A stretch of DNA of 13,919 nt, taken from positions 1 to 13,919 of the forward strand of contig NZ_BTHK01000029.1 in assembly GCF_033242365.1 (NCBI RefSeq). The letters are read 5' to 3'. The notes under the pieces are model-generated. The model made no database searches. It was not told the origin of the DNA and was given only the letters and a program-made list of their open reading frames with translations. Shown one piece after another: positions 1-7,973 of the stretch. A program made the translations under genes and the position numbers. Position 1 is the first letter of the stretch, and every line of letters starts with the position of its first letter. This DNA comes from Lachnoanaerobaculum sanguinis. GTDB taxonomy: Bacteria; Bacillota; Clostridia; Lachnospirales; Lachnospiraceae.

Positions 1-30
1 CCCAAAAATAGACAGTATTATAGAAAAGTA

Positions 31-84
31 AAATATCCTGACAAAGTTACAAAGCCGAAATGCCTTGTATTTGTCAGGATATTT
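31..84. terminator. Strong stem-loop, probable bidirectional terminator
   Basis: A perfect 15-bp inverted repeat pairs 31-45 with 70-84. A second 5-bp arm (48-52 with 65-69) continues it after a 2-nt bulge. On the plus strand the stem is followed by a T-rich run (82-95). On the minus strand the sequence past the stem is also T-rich. It could end coaX transcription from the right and a gene lying left of the window. Terminator function is inferred from structure only. Confidence 0.75.
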
Positions 85-141
85 CTATTTTGTTCTGCGG
101 GAAGTAAAATTACTTATTTCCCGACAGTCCCTTTGTTGTGC

Positions 142-909
142 TTATATATAATTTTTGATATATAGTTTGAGCAATCCCTTAAGTAAAAGATTGTCATCTA
201 CGATAATATCATGTGTACAAAGAGGTGTTACAAAAGGTGCGAGACCTCCTGTGGCTACTACATTAAGTTTTTCACCAAGCTCTTCTTCCATACGTGATAT
301 AATACCGTCCATCATACCTGCATGTCCGAATAGGATACCGCTTCTCATACTGTCTATTGTATTCTTTGCTATAACTTTTTTCGGCATATCGAGATTTACC
401 TGTGGAAGCTGAGCGGTTTTTGAACTTAGAGTATCAAGTGAGATTCGAAGTCCGGGATGTATTATACCGCCTATATAATTTCCGCTTTTATCTACTACAG
501 ATATGGTGGTAGCGGTTCCCATATCTATGATTGCAAGCGGAAGAGGATACTCATCCATTGCAGCCACAGCGTCCACTATCATATCGGAGCCGACAGTTTT
601 CGGATTGTCCATAAGTATATTCAATCCTGTTTTCATACCTGATTCTACAAGCATACATTCAATACCGAGTATTTTTTTGATTGCATTTCTGACGGTTTCA
701 TTCAGAGGAGGAACTACGCTTGATAGAATTGCACCTTCTATATCCGAAGGTTTTATTCCATGTATATCGAGGATACCTTTTATATACATAGAGTACTCAA
801 GATCGGTTCTTGTAGTGTAGGTTGTGACTCTTTCAAGAAAATATGTTTTTTCATTGTCGATACCGCCGATGACAATATTTGTGTTACCCATATCGATTGC
901 TAAAATCAT
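142..909 (-). CDS. coaX: Type III pantothenate kinase (CoaX)
   Basis: Phosphorylates pantothenate with ATP in the first committed step of cytosolic coenzyme A synthesis. The 255 residues match the usual length of the type III family, which has the ASKHA fold. The N-terminal phosphate loop is DMGNTN (D6). A second nucleotide-binding motif is DMGTATT (129-135). HPG (151-153) and TAQLP (165-169) match family motifs, and ATGGLA (219-224) lies near the C-terminus. The usual GADR segment reads GSDM (107-110): the aspartate is kept but the arginine is replaced by methionine. The ATG at 909 has an AAGGA box 8 nt upstream. The gene is divergent from coaBC, which acts later in the same pathway. CoaX enzymes generally need a monovalent cation and escape CoA feedback inhibition; this is family knowledge, not visible here. 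Confidence 0.93.
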   Translation of the reverse strand: MILAIDMGNTNIVIGGIDNEKTYFLERVTTYTTRTDLEYSMYIKGILDIHGIKPSDIEGAILSSVVPPLNETVRNAIKKILGIECMLVESGMKTGLNILMDNPKTVGSDMIVDAVAAMDEYPLPLAIIDMGTATTISVVDKSGNYIGGIIHPGLRISLDTLSSKTAQLPQVNLDMPKKVIAKNTIDSMRSGILFGHAGMMDGIISRMEEELGEKLNVVATGGLAPFVTPLCTHDIIVDDNLLLKGLLKLYIKNYI

Positions 910-1029
910 AAAATTATCCTTCTTATGTAAGTAGATTTAAGGCTTTTAAAGTATGTATACCGTCTAAGCGTCTGAGAACGATATTTCAATAAAAGCTTTA
1001 TTTTATATAAAGTATACTAATCTCTGTTC

Positions 1030-1058
1030 TTGCTTGCAATAATAAAATAGCGTATAAT
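1030..1058 (+). promoter_or_regulatory. Sigma-A type promoter for the coaBC operon
   Basis: TTGCTT (1030-1035) and a perfect TATAAT (1053-1058) are separated by 17 nt, about 50 bp before the coaBC start. This is the best promoter in the coaX/coaBC divergent gap of 196 bp. I found no equally good promoter for coaX in that gap, and no riboswitch-like structure. Confidence 0.6.
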
Positions 1059-1105
1059 CGTGTAAGCATTATATCTAAATAAAAATTAAGATTTATGGAG
1101 GCTTT

Positions 1106-2305
1106 ATGCTGAAAGATAAAAATATATTACTTGGTGTAACCGGGGGTATTGCGGCATATAAAATTGCAAACCTTGCAAGTATGTTAAAAAAACAGGGTGC
1201 AAATGTAAAAGTAATAATGACTGAGAATGCCTGTCAGTTCATCACACCTATGACATTTGAAACTCTTACGGCACAAAAAGTATATACAGATACATTTGAC
1301 AGAAATTTTGAATTTAAAGTGGATCATATAGAGCTTGGAAAGTGGGCGGATGTATTTTTGATAGCACCGGCCACCGCAAATGTTATAGGAAAGCTGGCAA
1401 ACGGTATTGCGGATGATATGCTGACTACTACGGCTTTAGCAATGAGATGCCCTATAGTGGTTTCACCTGCTATGAATACCACGATGTTTGAAAACAAGGT
1501 GGTTAAGCACAATATTATGAAACTTAGAACCTACGGCATGGATATTATCATGCCTGCAAGCGGTCATCTGGCATGTGGAGATAGCGGAGCAGGAAAAATG
1601 CCTGAACCTGAGATGCTCTTGGAATATATCAAAAGGGCAGTATATAAGAAAAAGGATCTTGTCGGTAAGAAAGTATGCGTAAGTGCGGGACCTACAAGAG
1701 AGGCAATTGACCCTGTAAGATATATATCAAACAACTCCACAGGAAAGATGGGAGTGGAGATTGCAAAGATGGCGGCTTATCGAGGCGCCAAGGTAAGTCT
1801 CATAATGGGACCGTCAAATGTCTTTGTACCTGATTTTATAAACAGAATTGATATAAAATCAGCTGAGGATATGTATGAAGAGATTATGAAAATATCAGAT
1901 TCACAGGATATTATAATAAAGGCTGCGGCCGTTGCGGATTATACACCTGCAAATTACAGTGATGAAAAGATAAAGAAAAAAGACGGGGATCTTTCTATTG
2001 AACTTTCAAGGACTAAAGATATATTAAAGGAACTTGGAGAGAGAAAAGAAAATAATCCTAAGAAACAGTTTATTTGCGGATTTTCCATGGAGACCGAAAA
2101 TATGGAAGAGAATTCAAAGAATAAATTGGCTAAGAAAAATGCGGATATGATAGTTGCAAATAATGTAAAGGTTGAGGGAGCGGGATTCGGAACCGATACA
2201 AATGTGGTTACCATATTTACAAAGGATAATGAGATAAGACTTGATAAGCTGTCAAAACTGGAAGTGGCAGAAAAGATATTTGATGAGATAGTGAGGAATT
2301 TTTAA
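1106..2305 (+). CDS. coaBC: Bifunctional phosphopantothenoylcysteine decarboxylase / phosphopantothenate-cysteine ligase (CoaBC)
   Basis: Joins cysteine to 4'-phosphopantothenate using CTP, then decarboxylates the product to 4'-phosphopantetheine, the middle part of CoA synthesis. Residues 1 to about 185 are the FMN-binding CoaC domain. It has the VTGGIAAYK opening, the active-site histidine in VDHIELGKW (H74), the PAMN motif (121-124) and the catalytic cysteine in ACGDSGAG (C157). Residues from about 188 to 395 are the CoaB ligase domain, with SAGPTRE (193-199), SNNSTGKMG (208-216, including the active-site asparagine), AAAVADY (273-279) and the lysine-rich KIKKK (288-292). The 399 residues are full length for the fused form. 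A TGGAGG box lies 4 nt before the ATG. It is the first gene of a tight plus-strand run, and its stop codon touches the GTG start of prfC. Confidence 0.96.
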   Translation: MLKDKNILLGVTGGIAAYKIANLASMLKKQGANVKVIMTENACQFITPMTFETLTAQKVYTDTFDRNFEFKVDHIELGKWADVFLIAPATANVIGKLANGIADDMLTTTALAMRCPIVVSPAMNTTMFENKVVKHNIMKLRTYGMDIIMPASGHLACGDSGAGKMPEPEMLLEYIKRAVYKKKDLVGKKVCVSAGPTREAIDPVRYISNNSTGKMGVEIAKMAAYRGAKVSLIMGPSNVFVPDFINRIDIKSAEDMYEEIMKISDSQDIIIKAAAVADYTPANYSDEKIKKKDGDLSIELSRTKDILKELGERKENNPKKQFICGFSMETENMEENSKNKLAKKNADMIVANNVKVEGAGFGTDTNVVTIFTKDNEIRLDKLSKLEVAEKIFDEIVRNF

Positions 2306-3892
2306 GTGAACTTTGGAGAGATAAGTAAGAGAAGAACATTTGCCATAATATCACACCCGGATGCAGGAAAAACAACATTGACCGAGAAGTTTTTGCTCTA
2401 TGGCGGTGCTATTAACTTAGCAGGAAGTGTAAAGGGAAAAAAGACTGCCAAATATGCGGTAAGTGACTGGATGGAGATAGAAAAGGAGAGAGGTATCTCT
2501 GTAACTTCATCTGTTATGCAATTTAACTATGAGGGATTTTGTATCAACATTTTGGATACACCGGGACATCAGGACTTCTCCGAGGATACCTACAGAACTC
2601 TTATGGCGGCGGATTCTGCAGTCATGGTAATAGATGCAAGCAAGGGTGTTGAGGCACAGACAATAAAACTTTTTAAGGTCTGTGTAATGAGAAAGATACC
2701 TATATTTACCTTTATAAACAAGCTTGACAGAGAGGCGAGAGATCCGTTTGAGCTCTTGGATGAGATAGAGAATGTGCTCGGTATCAGAACATGTCCTGTG
2801 AACTGGCCTATCGGTTCCGGAAAGAATTTTAAGGGTGTATATGACAGACAGACAAAGCAGATAAATAAGTTCACAGCCGCAAATGCAGGTATGAAGGAAG
2901 TGGATACACAGCTTATTGAACTTGAGGACAGTAAGCTTGACGATTATATCGGATTTGACTATGCGGATATATTGAGAAATGATATAGAGCTTTTGGACGG
3001 TGCAAGTGATGATCTTGATATGGAGAGAGTGTCAGCCGGTGAACTGAGTCCTGTATTTTTTGGCTCGGCTCTTACAAACTTCGGTGTGCAGACCTTCCTT
3101 GAGCATTTCCTAAAAATGACCACTTCACCTCTTAAGAGAAAAACTCATGACGGATTTGTGGATCCTATGAAGGATGAGTTCTTCTCCGCTTTTGTATTTA
3201 AGATTCAGGCAAATATGAATAAAGCCCACAGAGACAGAATCGCATTTATGAGGATCTGTTCAGGCGAATATGATGCCGGTATGGATGTCTTCCATGTACA
3301 GGGAAACAGAAAGATAAAGCTCAATCAGTCCACTCAAATGATGGCGGATGAGAGAAAGATAGTGGAAAAGGCATATGCCGGAGATATTATCGGAGTGTTT
3401 GATCCGGGTATATTCGGTATAGGTGATACACTTGCCACTGTAAATAATATCGAGTTTGAGGGTATACCTACATTTGCACCTGAGCATTTTGCCAGAGTAC
3501 GTCAGGTGGACACCATGAAGAGAAAGCAATTCCTAAAGGGTGTGTATCAGATAGCTCAGGAGGGTGCAATCCAGATTTTCCAGGAGTATAATACCGGAAT
3601 GGAAGAGATAATAGTGGGAGTTGTAGGTGTGCTTCAGTTTGAAGTATTATTATACAGATTGAAAAATGAATATAATGTAGATGTAAAACTTGATAAGCTG
3701 CCTTATGAGCATATAAGATGGATTGATGAAACATCTACTGTAGATATAGATAAGATACAGGGAACAAGTGATATGAAAAAGATCAAAGATCTTAAAGATC
3801 GTCCGCTTCTTATTTTTACACATCCTTGGAGTGTAAGAATGGTTGAGGAGAGAAATGAAGGACTTGTTTTAAGTGAGTTCGGAAAGAACTAG
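2306..3892 (+). CDS. prfC: Peptide chain release factor 3 (RF3) GTPase
   Basis: RF3 is a cytosolic translational GTPase that removes RF1/RF2 from the ribosome after peptide release. GTPase motifs are complete: G1 HPDAGKTT (17-24), G2 around RGISVTSSV (62-70), G3 DTPGHQDFSEDTYRTL (84-99) and G4 NKLDR (138-142). The SEDTYRTL stretch after G3 is typical of RF3 and separates it from EF-G and from TetM-type protection proteins. At 528 residues it has the usual RF3 length. The start is GTG, directly after the coaBC TAA, with a GAGG box (2293-2296) inside the end of coaBC and 9 nt of spacing. Translational coupling to coaBC is therefore likely. Nothing appears truncated. Confidence 0.95.
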   Translation: MNFGEISKRRTFAIISHPDAGKTTLTEKFLLYGGAINLAGSVKGKKTAKYAVSDWMEIEKERGISVTSSVMQFNYEGFCINILDTPGHQDFSEDTYRTLMAADSAVMVIDASKGVEAQTIKLFKVCVMRKIPIFTFINKLDREARDPFELLDEIENVLGIRTCPVNWPIGSGKNFKGVYDRQTKQINKFTAANAGMKEVDTQLIELEDSKLDDYIGFDYADILRNDIELLDGASDDLDMERVSAGELSPVFFGSALTNFGVQTFLEHFLKMTTSPLKRKTHDGFVDPMKDEFFSAFVFKIQANMNKAHRDRIAFMRICSGEYDAGMDVFHVQGNRKIKLNQSTQMMADERKIVEKAYAGDIIGVFDPGIFGIGDTLATVNNIEFEGIPTFAPEHFARVRQVDTMKRKQFLKGVYQIAQEGAIQIFQEYNTGMEEIIVGVVGVLQFEVLLYRLKNEYNVDVKLDKLPYEHIRWIDETSTVDIDKIQGTSDMKKIKDLKDRPLLIFTHPWSVRMVEERNEGLVLSEFGKN

Positions 3893-3904
3893 GAAAGGAA
3901 AGTT

Positions 3905-5308
3905 ATGAGAAAATACAGAGAAGAAATAGAAAAATATATAGATGAGCACAGAGACGAGATGGTAGCGGATATCATCAAGCTCTGCTCTATAAACAGTACA
4001 AAAGGTGAGTATGTGGAGGGTGCACCTTTCGGTGAAGGACCTAAAAGAGCACTTACTATGGCACTGAGTATTGCTGAAAAATACGGTTTTGATATAACAA
4101 ACTATGATAATTATGCAGGTGCAATAGATCTTAACAACAAAGAAAAGGGACTTGATATACTTGCTCATTTGGATGTAGTACCTGAGGGAGAAGGATGGAG
4201 TGTTACATCACCTTTTGAACCTAAGGAAATAGACGGAAAGATCTACGGAAGAGGAACTTCAGATGATAAGGGACCTGCGGTTGCTGCGCTTTTTGCTCTT
4301 CGTGCGGTTAAGGATCTTAACATACCTGTAAAGAAGAATACAAGACTTGTTTTGGGTACGGATGAGGAGTGCGGAAGCAGCTGTATAAAGTATTACTATA
4401 CCAAGGAAAAAGAAGCTCCTATGACATTTTCACCTGACGGAGAATTCCCGGTGGTAAATATTGAAAAGGGACAGCTGCAGGGAGAGTTTTCAGCCTCTCT
4501 TGAAGATGCGGGTGAAAAAAGACTTGTAAGTATTGAAGCAGGTACTAAGGTAAATGTAGTACCTCCAAAGGCAAAGGCGGTCATAGAGGGATTTGATATA
4601 GAAGAAGTGGAGGCAAAAGCCAAGGAAGTAACAAAGGAAACAGGCATACAGTTTAAGTACGATCTTGTGCCGGTTTTTGAGATTACGGCACTTGGTGCAA
4701 ATGCACATGCATCAACTCCTGAAAACGGAAATAATGCCATTACAGGACTTTTGGAATTACTTTGCAGACTTGATTTTTCACCTTCAAAGAAGATAGAGAC
4801 TATAAAGAAATTGTATGCTCTTATGCCGCATGGAGATACAAAGGGTGAGGCAATGGGTATTGCCGTAGAGGACGAAAAAAGCGGTGCACTTACACTTGCT
4901 TTTTCAATGCTCACTTTAAAGAATAATATAATGCACGGATTCTTTGACAGCAGAATTCCTGTAAGCGGTGACGGAGATAAGATATTAAAAACCGTAAGGG
5001 AAAAATTCGCAGGTATAGATGTGGAATTTTTAAATAATTCGGTTTTGGCACCACATGAGGTGGACGGAAATTCTCCTTTTGTAAAGACCTTGCTATCAAT
5101 TTATGAAGATTATACAGGTCTTAAGGGTGAATGTATTGCCATGGGAGGCGGTACCTATGTACACAATATCGAAAACGGTGTTGCATTCGGTGCGGTTTTC
5201 CCGGGAACTGATACAAAAATGCATGGAGCCGACGAGTTTGTTGTAATAGATGAGCTTATAGCTTCAGCAAAAATATTTGCACAGTCCATAGTGGAGTTGT
5301 GTAATTAA
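3905..5308 (+). CDS. pepV: Dipeptidase PepV, M20 (Sapep) family
   Basis: Cytosolic zinc-dependent dipeptidase that hydrolyses a broad range of dipeptides for amino-acid recovery. Di-zinc site residues are visible by comparison with the Lactobacillus enzyme: H88 and D90 in HLDVVPEGEGW, D120 in GRGTSDDKGP, catalytic E154 with ligand E155 in GTDEECGSS, D178 in PDGEFPV, and H440 in MHGADEF. The lid domain lies roughly between residues 190 and 385 and includes HASTPENG, as is usual in this family. The 467 residues match PepV/Sapep length. A GGAAAGG stretch lies just before the ATG, and the gap from prfC is 12 nt. The next genes import methionine, so a link to amino-acid supply is reasonable but inferred. 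Substrate preference cannot be read from sequence. Confidence 0.93.
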   Translation: MRKYREEIEKYIDEHRDEMVADIIKLCSINSTKGEYVEGAPFGEGPKRALTMALSIAEKYGFDITNYDNYAGAIDLNNKEKGLDILAHLDVVPEGEGWSVTSPFEPKEIDGKIYGRGTSDDKGPAVAALFALRAVKDLNIPVKKNTRLVLGTDEECGSSCIKYYYTKEKEAPMTFSPDGEFPVVNIEKGQLQGEFSASLEDAGEKRLVSIEAGTKVNVVPPKAKAVIEGFDIEEVEAKAKEVTKETGIQFKYDLVPVFEITALGANAHASTPENGNNAITGLLELLCRLDFSPSKKIETIKKLYALMPHGDTKGEAMGIAVEDEKSGALTLAFSMLTLKNNIMHGFFDSRIPVSGDGDKILKTVREKFAGIDVEFLNNSVLAPHEVDGNSPFVKTLLSIYEDYTGLKGECIAMGGGTYVHNIENGVAFGAVFPGTDTKMHGADEFVVIDELIASAKIFAQSIVELCN

Positions 5309-5316
5309 GGGGGAGT

Positions 5317-6339
5317 ATGGATTCTATTGTAAGCTTAAAGTCCATGGGCAAAGTCTTTCATACAAAGAACGGAGATGTAAAGGCTCTGGATGATATAAAT
5401 CTGGATATAAACAGAGGGGAAATATTCGGAATAATAGGTTTATCGGGAGCAGGTAAGTCTACTTTGGTCAGATGTATCAATTATCTGGAGGTACCTACTG
5501 AAGGAGATGTGTATTTTGAAGGTAAGCCTTTAAAGCAGATGGGTGAGCAGGGTATAAGAAATATCAGAAGGAATATGGGAATGATATTTCAGCAGTTCAA
5601 CTTGCTTTCACAGAGAAATATACTGAATAATGTATGTTTTCCTCTGGAAATAAGCGGTGTTCCAAGAGCTGCGGCTGTAAAAAGAGCAAAAGAGTTACTG
5701 AAGCTGGTGGGACTCTCAGACAGAGAAAAGGCATATCCTGCGCAGCTTTCAGGAGGACAAAAGCAAAGAGTGGCTATAGCAAGAGCGATTGCCACAAATC
5801 CGAAACTCTTATTATGTGACGAGGCTACATCGGCACTTGATCCTAAGACTACAAAACAGATACTTGATCTTATAAAAGATATAAATAAAAATATGGGAAT
5901 TACGGTAATAGTAATAACTCATGAGATGAAAGTCATTGAGAGCATCTGTGACAGAGTTGCAATTATTGAAAACAGCCGTATTGCCGAGATGGGCAGAGTG
6001 GAAGACATCTTTGCCAATCCGCAGTCCGACATAGGTAAAAAGCTGATACTCGGTGATGTATTGCCGAATAAAGAAATTGTATCGGGAGTTAAACTTCGAA
6101 TAGAATTTGACGGCAGAAGCTCTTTTGAGCCTGTACTCTCAAATATGATTTTATCCTGCGGAATTCCTGTTAATATTCTTTATGCACAGACAAAGGATAT
6201 CGGAGGCTCTGCAGTAGGTCATATGATTGTTCAGATATCCGGTGAAGAAGAAGCATTAAAGGCAAAGAGATATCTTGACAGTATCGGTGTGGTATATCAT
6301 GAGGTGGAATTAATCGAAGGAAAGGAGATGACAGAATAA
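5317..6339 (+). CDS. metN: Methionine ABC transporter ATP-binding protein MetN
   Basis: ATPase of the MetNIQ importer of methionine, working on the inner face of the membrane. The ABC domain carries Walker A GLSGAGKST (41-49), a Q-loop near Q92-Q93, signature LSGGQKQR (144-151), Walker B KLLLCDE (163-169), D-loop SALD (172-175) and the switch histidine H202. Residues from about 260 to 335 form the NIL regulatory domain. In MetN this domain binds methionine and inhibits transport when the internal pool is high, so feedback control is likely built in. The 340 residues are the normal length. A GGGGGAG box precedes the ATG, 8 nt after pepV. The metI start follows after 1 nt. Confidence 0.95.
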   Translation: MDSIVSLKSMGKVFHTKNGDVKALDDINLDINRGEIFGIIGLSGAGKSTLVRCINYLEVPTEGDVYFEGKPLKQMGEQGIRNIRRNMGMIFQQFNLLSQRNILNNVCFPLEISGVPRAAAVKRAKELLKLVGLSDREKAYPAQLSGGQKQRVAIARAIATNPKLLLCDEATSALDPKTTKQILDLIKDINKNMGITVIVITHEMKVIESICDRVAIIENSRIAEMGRVEDIFANPQSDIGKKLILGDVLPNKEIVSGVKLRIEFDGRSSFEPVLSNMILSCGIPVNILYAQTKDIGGSAVGHMIVQISGEEEALKAKRYLDSIGVVYHEVELIEGKEMTE

Positions 6340-6340
6340 T

Positions 6341-6988
6341 ATGACATCAATGATTTTAAAAGGTCTTTTTGAGACTTTATTAATGACTGTTGCTTCATCA
6401 TTCTTCTCTTACCTTATAGGTATTCCGCTTGGGGTTGTTTTGGTTGTTACAGATAACACAGGTATAAAGCCTATGCCGAAGTTAAACGGTATATTGGGTA
6501 TGATTATAAATCTGATACGTTCGGTTCCTTTTATGATCTTGCTTATTATGGTAATACCTCTTACAAGAATTATAGTGGGAACTTCAATAGGACCTGTTGC
6601 CGTAATACCGCCTCTTGTCATAGCAGCGGCACCCTATATCGCCAGAATGGTTGAGTCCTCACTCAAAGAAGTGGATGCGGGTGTAATAGAGGCCGCAAAG
6701 TCAATGGGTGCAAGTAATTCCCAGATAATATTTAAAGTGCTTTTACCGGAGTCAAAGCCTTCTCTTCTTGTGGGGGCTGCAATATCCGTTACAACAATAC
6801 TGGGATACTCCGCAATGGCAGGATTTACAGGTGGCGGAGGTCTTGGAACAATCGCCATAAACTACGGATATTACAGATATCAGACGGATATAATGTTTAT
6901 TACCGTAGCAATCCTTGTGATTTTGGTTCAAATAATACAGGAAATCTTTATGAGAAGTTCAAAGAGTTCCGATAAGAGAATAAGGTAA
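6341..6988 (+). CDS. metI: Methionine ABC transporter permease MetI
   Basis: Membrane subunit of the MetNIQ importer. It is hydrophobic over nearly all of its 215 residues, with about five membrane spans as usual for MetI. The cytoplasmic coupling loop contains EAAKSMGAS (117-125), the EAA motif that docks onto MetN, followed by a conserved LLPES. The start overlaps the end region of metN: the stop of metN and this ATG are 1 nt apart. The AAGGAG box (6322-6327) is 13 nt from the ATG, rather far, so translation probably relies on coupling. An in-frame ATG at residue 4 is an alternative. No T-tailed terminator follows. Read-through into metQ is therefore possible, although metQ has its own promoter. 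Confidence 0.94.
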   Translation: MTSMILKGLFETLLMTVASSFFSYLIGIPLGVVLVVTDNTGIKPMPKLNGILGMIINLIRSVPFMILLIMVIPLTRIIVGTSIGPVAVIPPLVIAAAPYIARMVESSLKEVDAGVIEAAKSMGASNSQIIFKVLLPESKPSLLVGAAISVTTILGYSAMAGFTGGGGLGTIAINYGYYRYQTDIMFITVAILVILVQIIQEIFMRSSKSSDKRIR

Positions 6989-7035
6989 TATAACCTGTTA
7001 TAAAAAAAGACTATAAACATATGTCGGCTAAATCA

Positions 7036-7064
7036 TTGACATAATATCTTGTATGGTCTATAAA
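7036..7064 (+). promoter_or_regulatory. Near-consensus sigma-A promoter of metQ
   Basis: A perfect TTGACA (7036-7041) and TATAAA (7059-7064) are separated by exactly 17 nt, 30 bp before metQ. The 5' leader is too short for a SAM riboswitch. This suggests metQ and the downstream amidase can be expressed apart from, and more strongly than, metN-metI. That fits a binding protein needed in excess over its permease. Confidence 0.75.
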
Positions 7065-7094
7065 TTGTATATGAAATTTAAGGAGGAATAATAA

Positions 7095-7970
7095 ATGAAG
7101 AAAAGAATATTATTAGCATTAGGTTTGGTATCACTTCTTGCACTTGCAGGATGTGGAAAGAAGGCTGCAAATACAAATACAAGTGAAAGCGCAAGTGAGT
7201 CTGTAAGCGAGTCGGCACAAACAAGTGCTGCGGCAAAAGATTTAAAGACAATCACTGTAGGAGCAACTCCTGCACCACACGCTGAAATTTTAGAGGCTGC
7301 AAGAGAAGCGTTGAACAAAGAAGGCTATGATTTAAAGATAGTTGAGTACAATGATTATATTCAGCCGAATGTGGCCCTTGATACAAAGGAATTGGATGCG
7401 AACTACTTCCAGCATTATCCATACCTTGAGAACTTTAACAAAGAGCACAATACAACACTTGTTTCAGCAGGTGCAATTCATTATGAGCCTTTCGGTATCT
7501 ATGCCGGAAAGACTGCATCACTTGATGCACTTGCAGACGGTGCAAAGATTTCAGTGCCGAATGATGCTACAAATGAGGCAAGAGCGTTGCTCTTACTTGA
7601 AGCAAACGGACTTATAAAGTTAAAAGAGGGTGCAGGTATCAATGCTACAAAGCAGGATATCGTTGAAAATCCAAAGAACCTTGATATTCAGGAAATTGAG
7701 GCCGCACAGGTTGCAAGAACACTTAAAGATGTTGATGTTGCCGTTGTAAACGGAAACTATGCAATCGAGGCCGGATTAAAGGTAAGCGATGCACTTGCTA
7801 TAGAGGACTCAAAGTCACTTGCGGCTACTACATATGCAAATATTATAGCTGTAAGAGAGGGTGATGAGAAATCAGATGCAACTCTTGCACTTATAAAGGC
7901 TCTTGAAAGCGATACTGTAAAGAAATTTATAGAAAGTAAGTACAATGGTGCGGTTGTACCGATGTTCTAA
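7095..7970 (+). CDS. metQ: Methionine-binding lipoprotein MetQ (NlpA family)
   Basis: Substrate-binding component of the MetNIQ importer, anchored outside the membrane by a lipid. The N-terminus is a lipoprotein signal: a positively charged start, a hydrophobic stretch, and lipobox LAGC with C20 as the modified cysteine. A flexible Ser/Ala/Glu-rich linker (about 24-48) leads to the NlpA domain (about 52-291), which starts with ITVGATPAPHAEIL and contains DANYFQHYPYL, both typical of MetQ. The 291 residues are full length. A strong AGGAGG box (7081-7086) lies 8 nt from the ATG. It sits directly after metN-metI but behind its own promoter. Methionine as substrate follows from family and context; other NlpA proteins bind related amino acids or peptides. 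Confidence 0.93.
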   Translation: MKKRILLALGLVSLLALAGCGKKAANTNTSESASESVSESAQTSAAAKDLKTITVGATPAPHAEILEAAREALNKEGYDLKIVEYNDYIQPNVALDTKELDANYFQHYPYLENFNKEHNTTLVSAGAIHYEPFGIYAGKTASLDALADGAKISVPNDATNEARALLLLEANGLIKLKEGAGINATKQDIVENPKNLDIQEIEAAQVARTLKDVDVAVVNGNYAIEAGLKVSDALAIEDSKSLAATTYANIIAVREGDEKSDATLALIKALESDTVKKFIESKYNGAVVPMF

Positions 7971-7973
7971 TCT

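Noticed and set aside
98..123. Inverted repeat CGGGAA...TTCCCG with inner AAGTAA/TTACTT
   Set aside because: It can fold but has a 4-nt bulge and no T-tract after it on either strand. The stem at 31-84 is a much better terminator, so I did not list this one as a feature.
988..1002. AATAAA/TTTATT inverted repeat in the coaX-coaBC gap
   Set aside because: Six A-T pairs in an AT-rich spacer are expected by chance.
4396..4914. Minus-strand open frame of 172 codons
   Set aside because: It is antisense to pepV, rich in Ser and Phe as expected of a shadow frame, and has no ribosome-binding site or recognisable domain.
6989..7002. Palindrome TATAAC-CT-GTTATA after metI
   Set aside because: The 2-nt loop is too tight for a terminator and A bases, not T bases, follow. 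An operator is possible but nothing supports it.
6989..7094. SAM riboswitch (S-box) before metQ
   Set aside because: The gap is short and a promoter ends only 30 bp before the gene, leaving no space for the conserved four-way junction.
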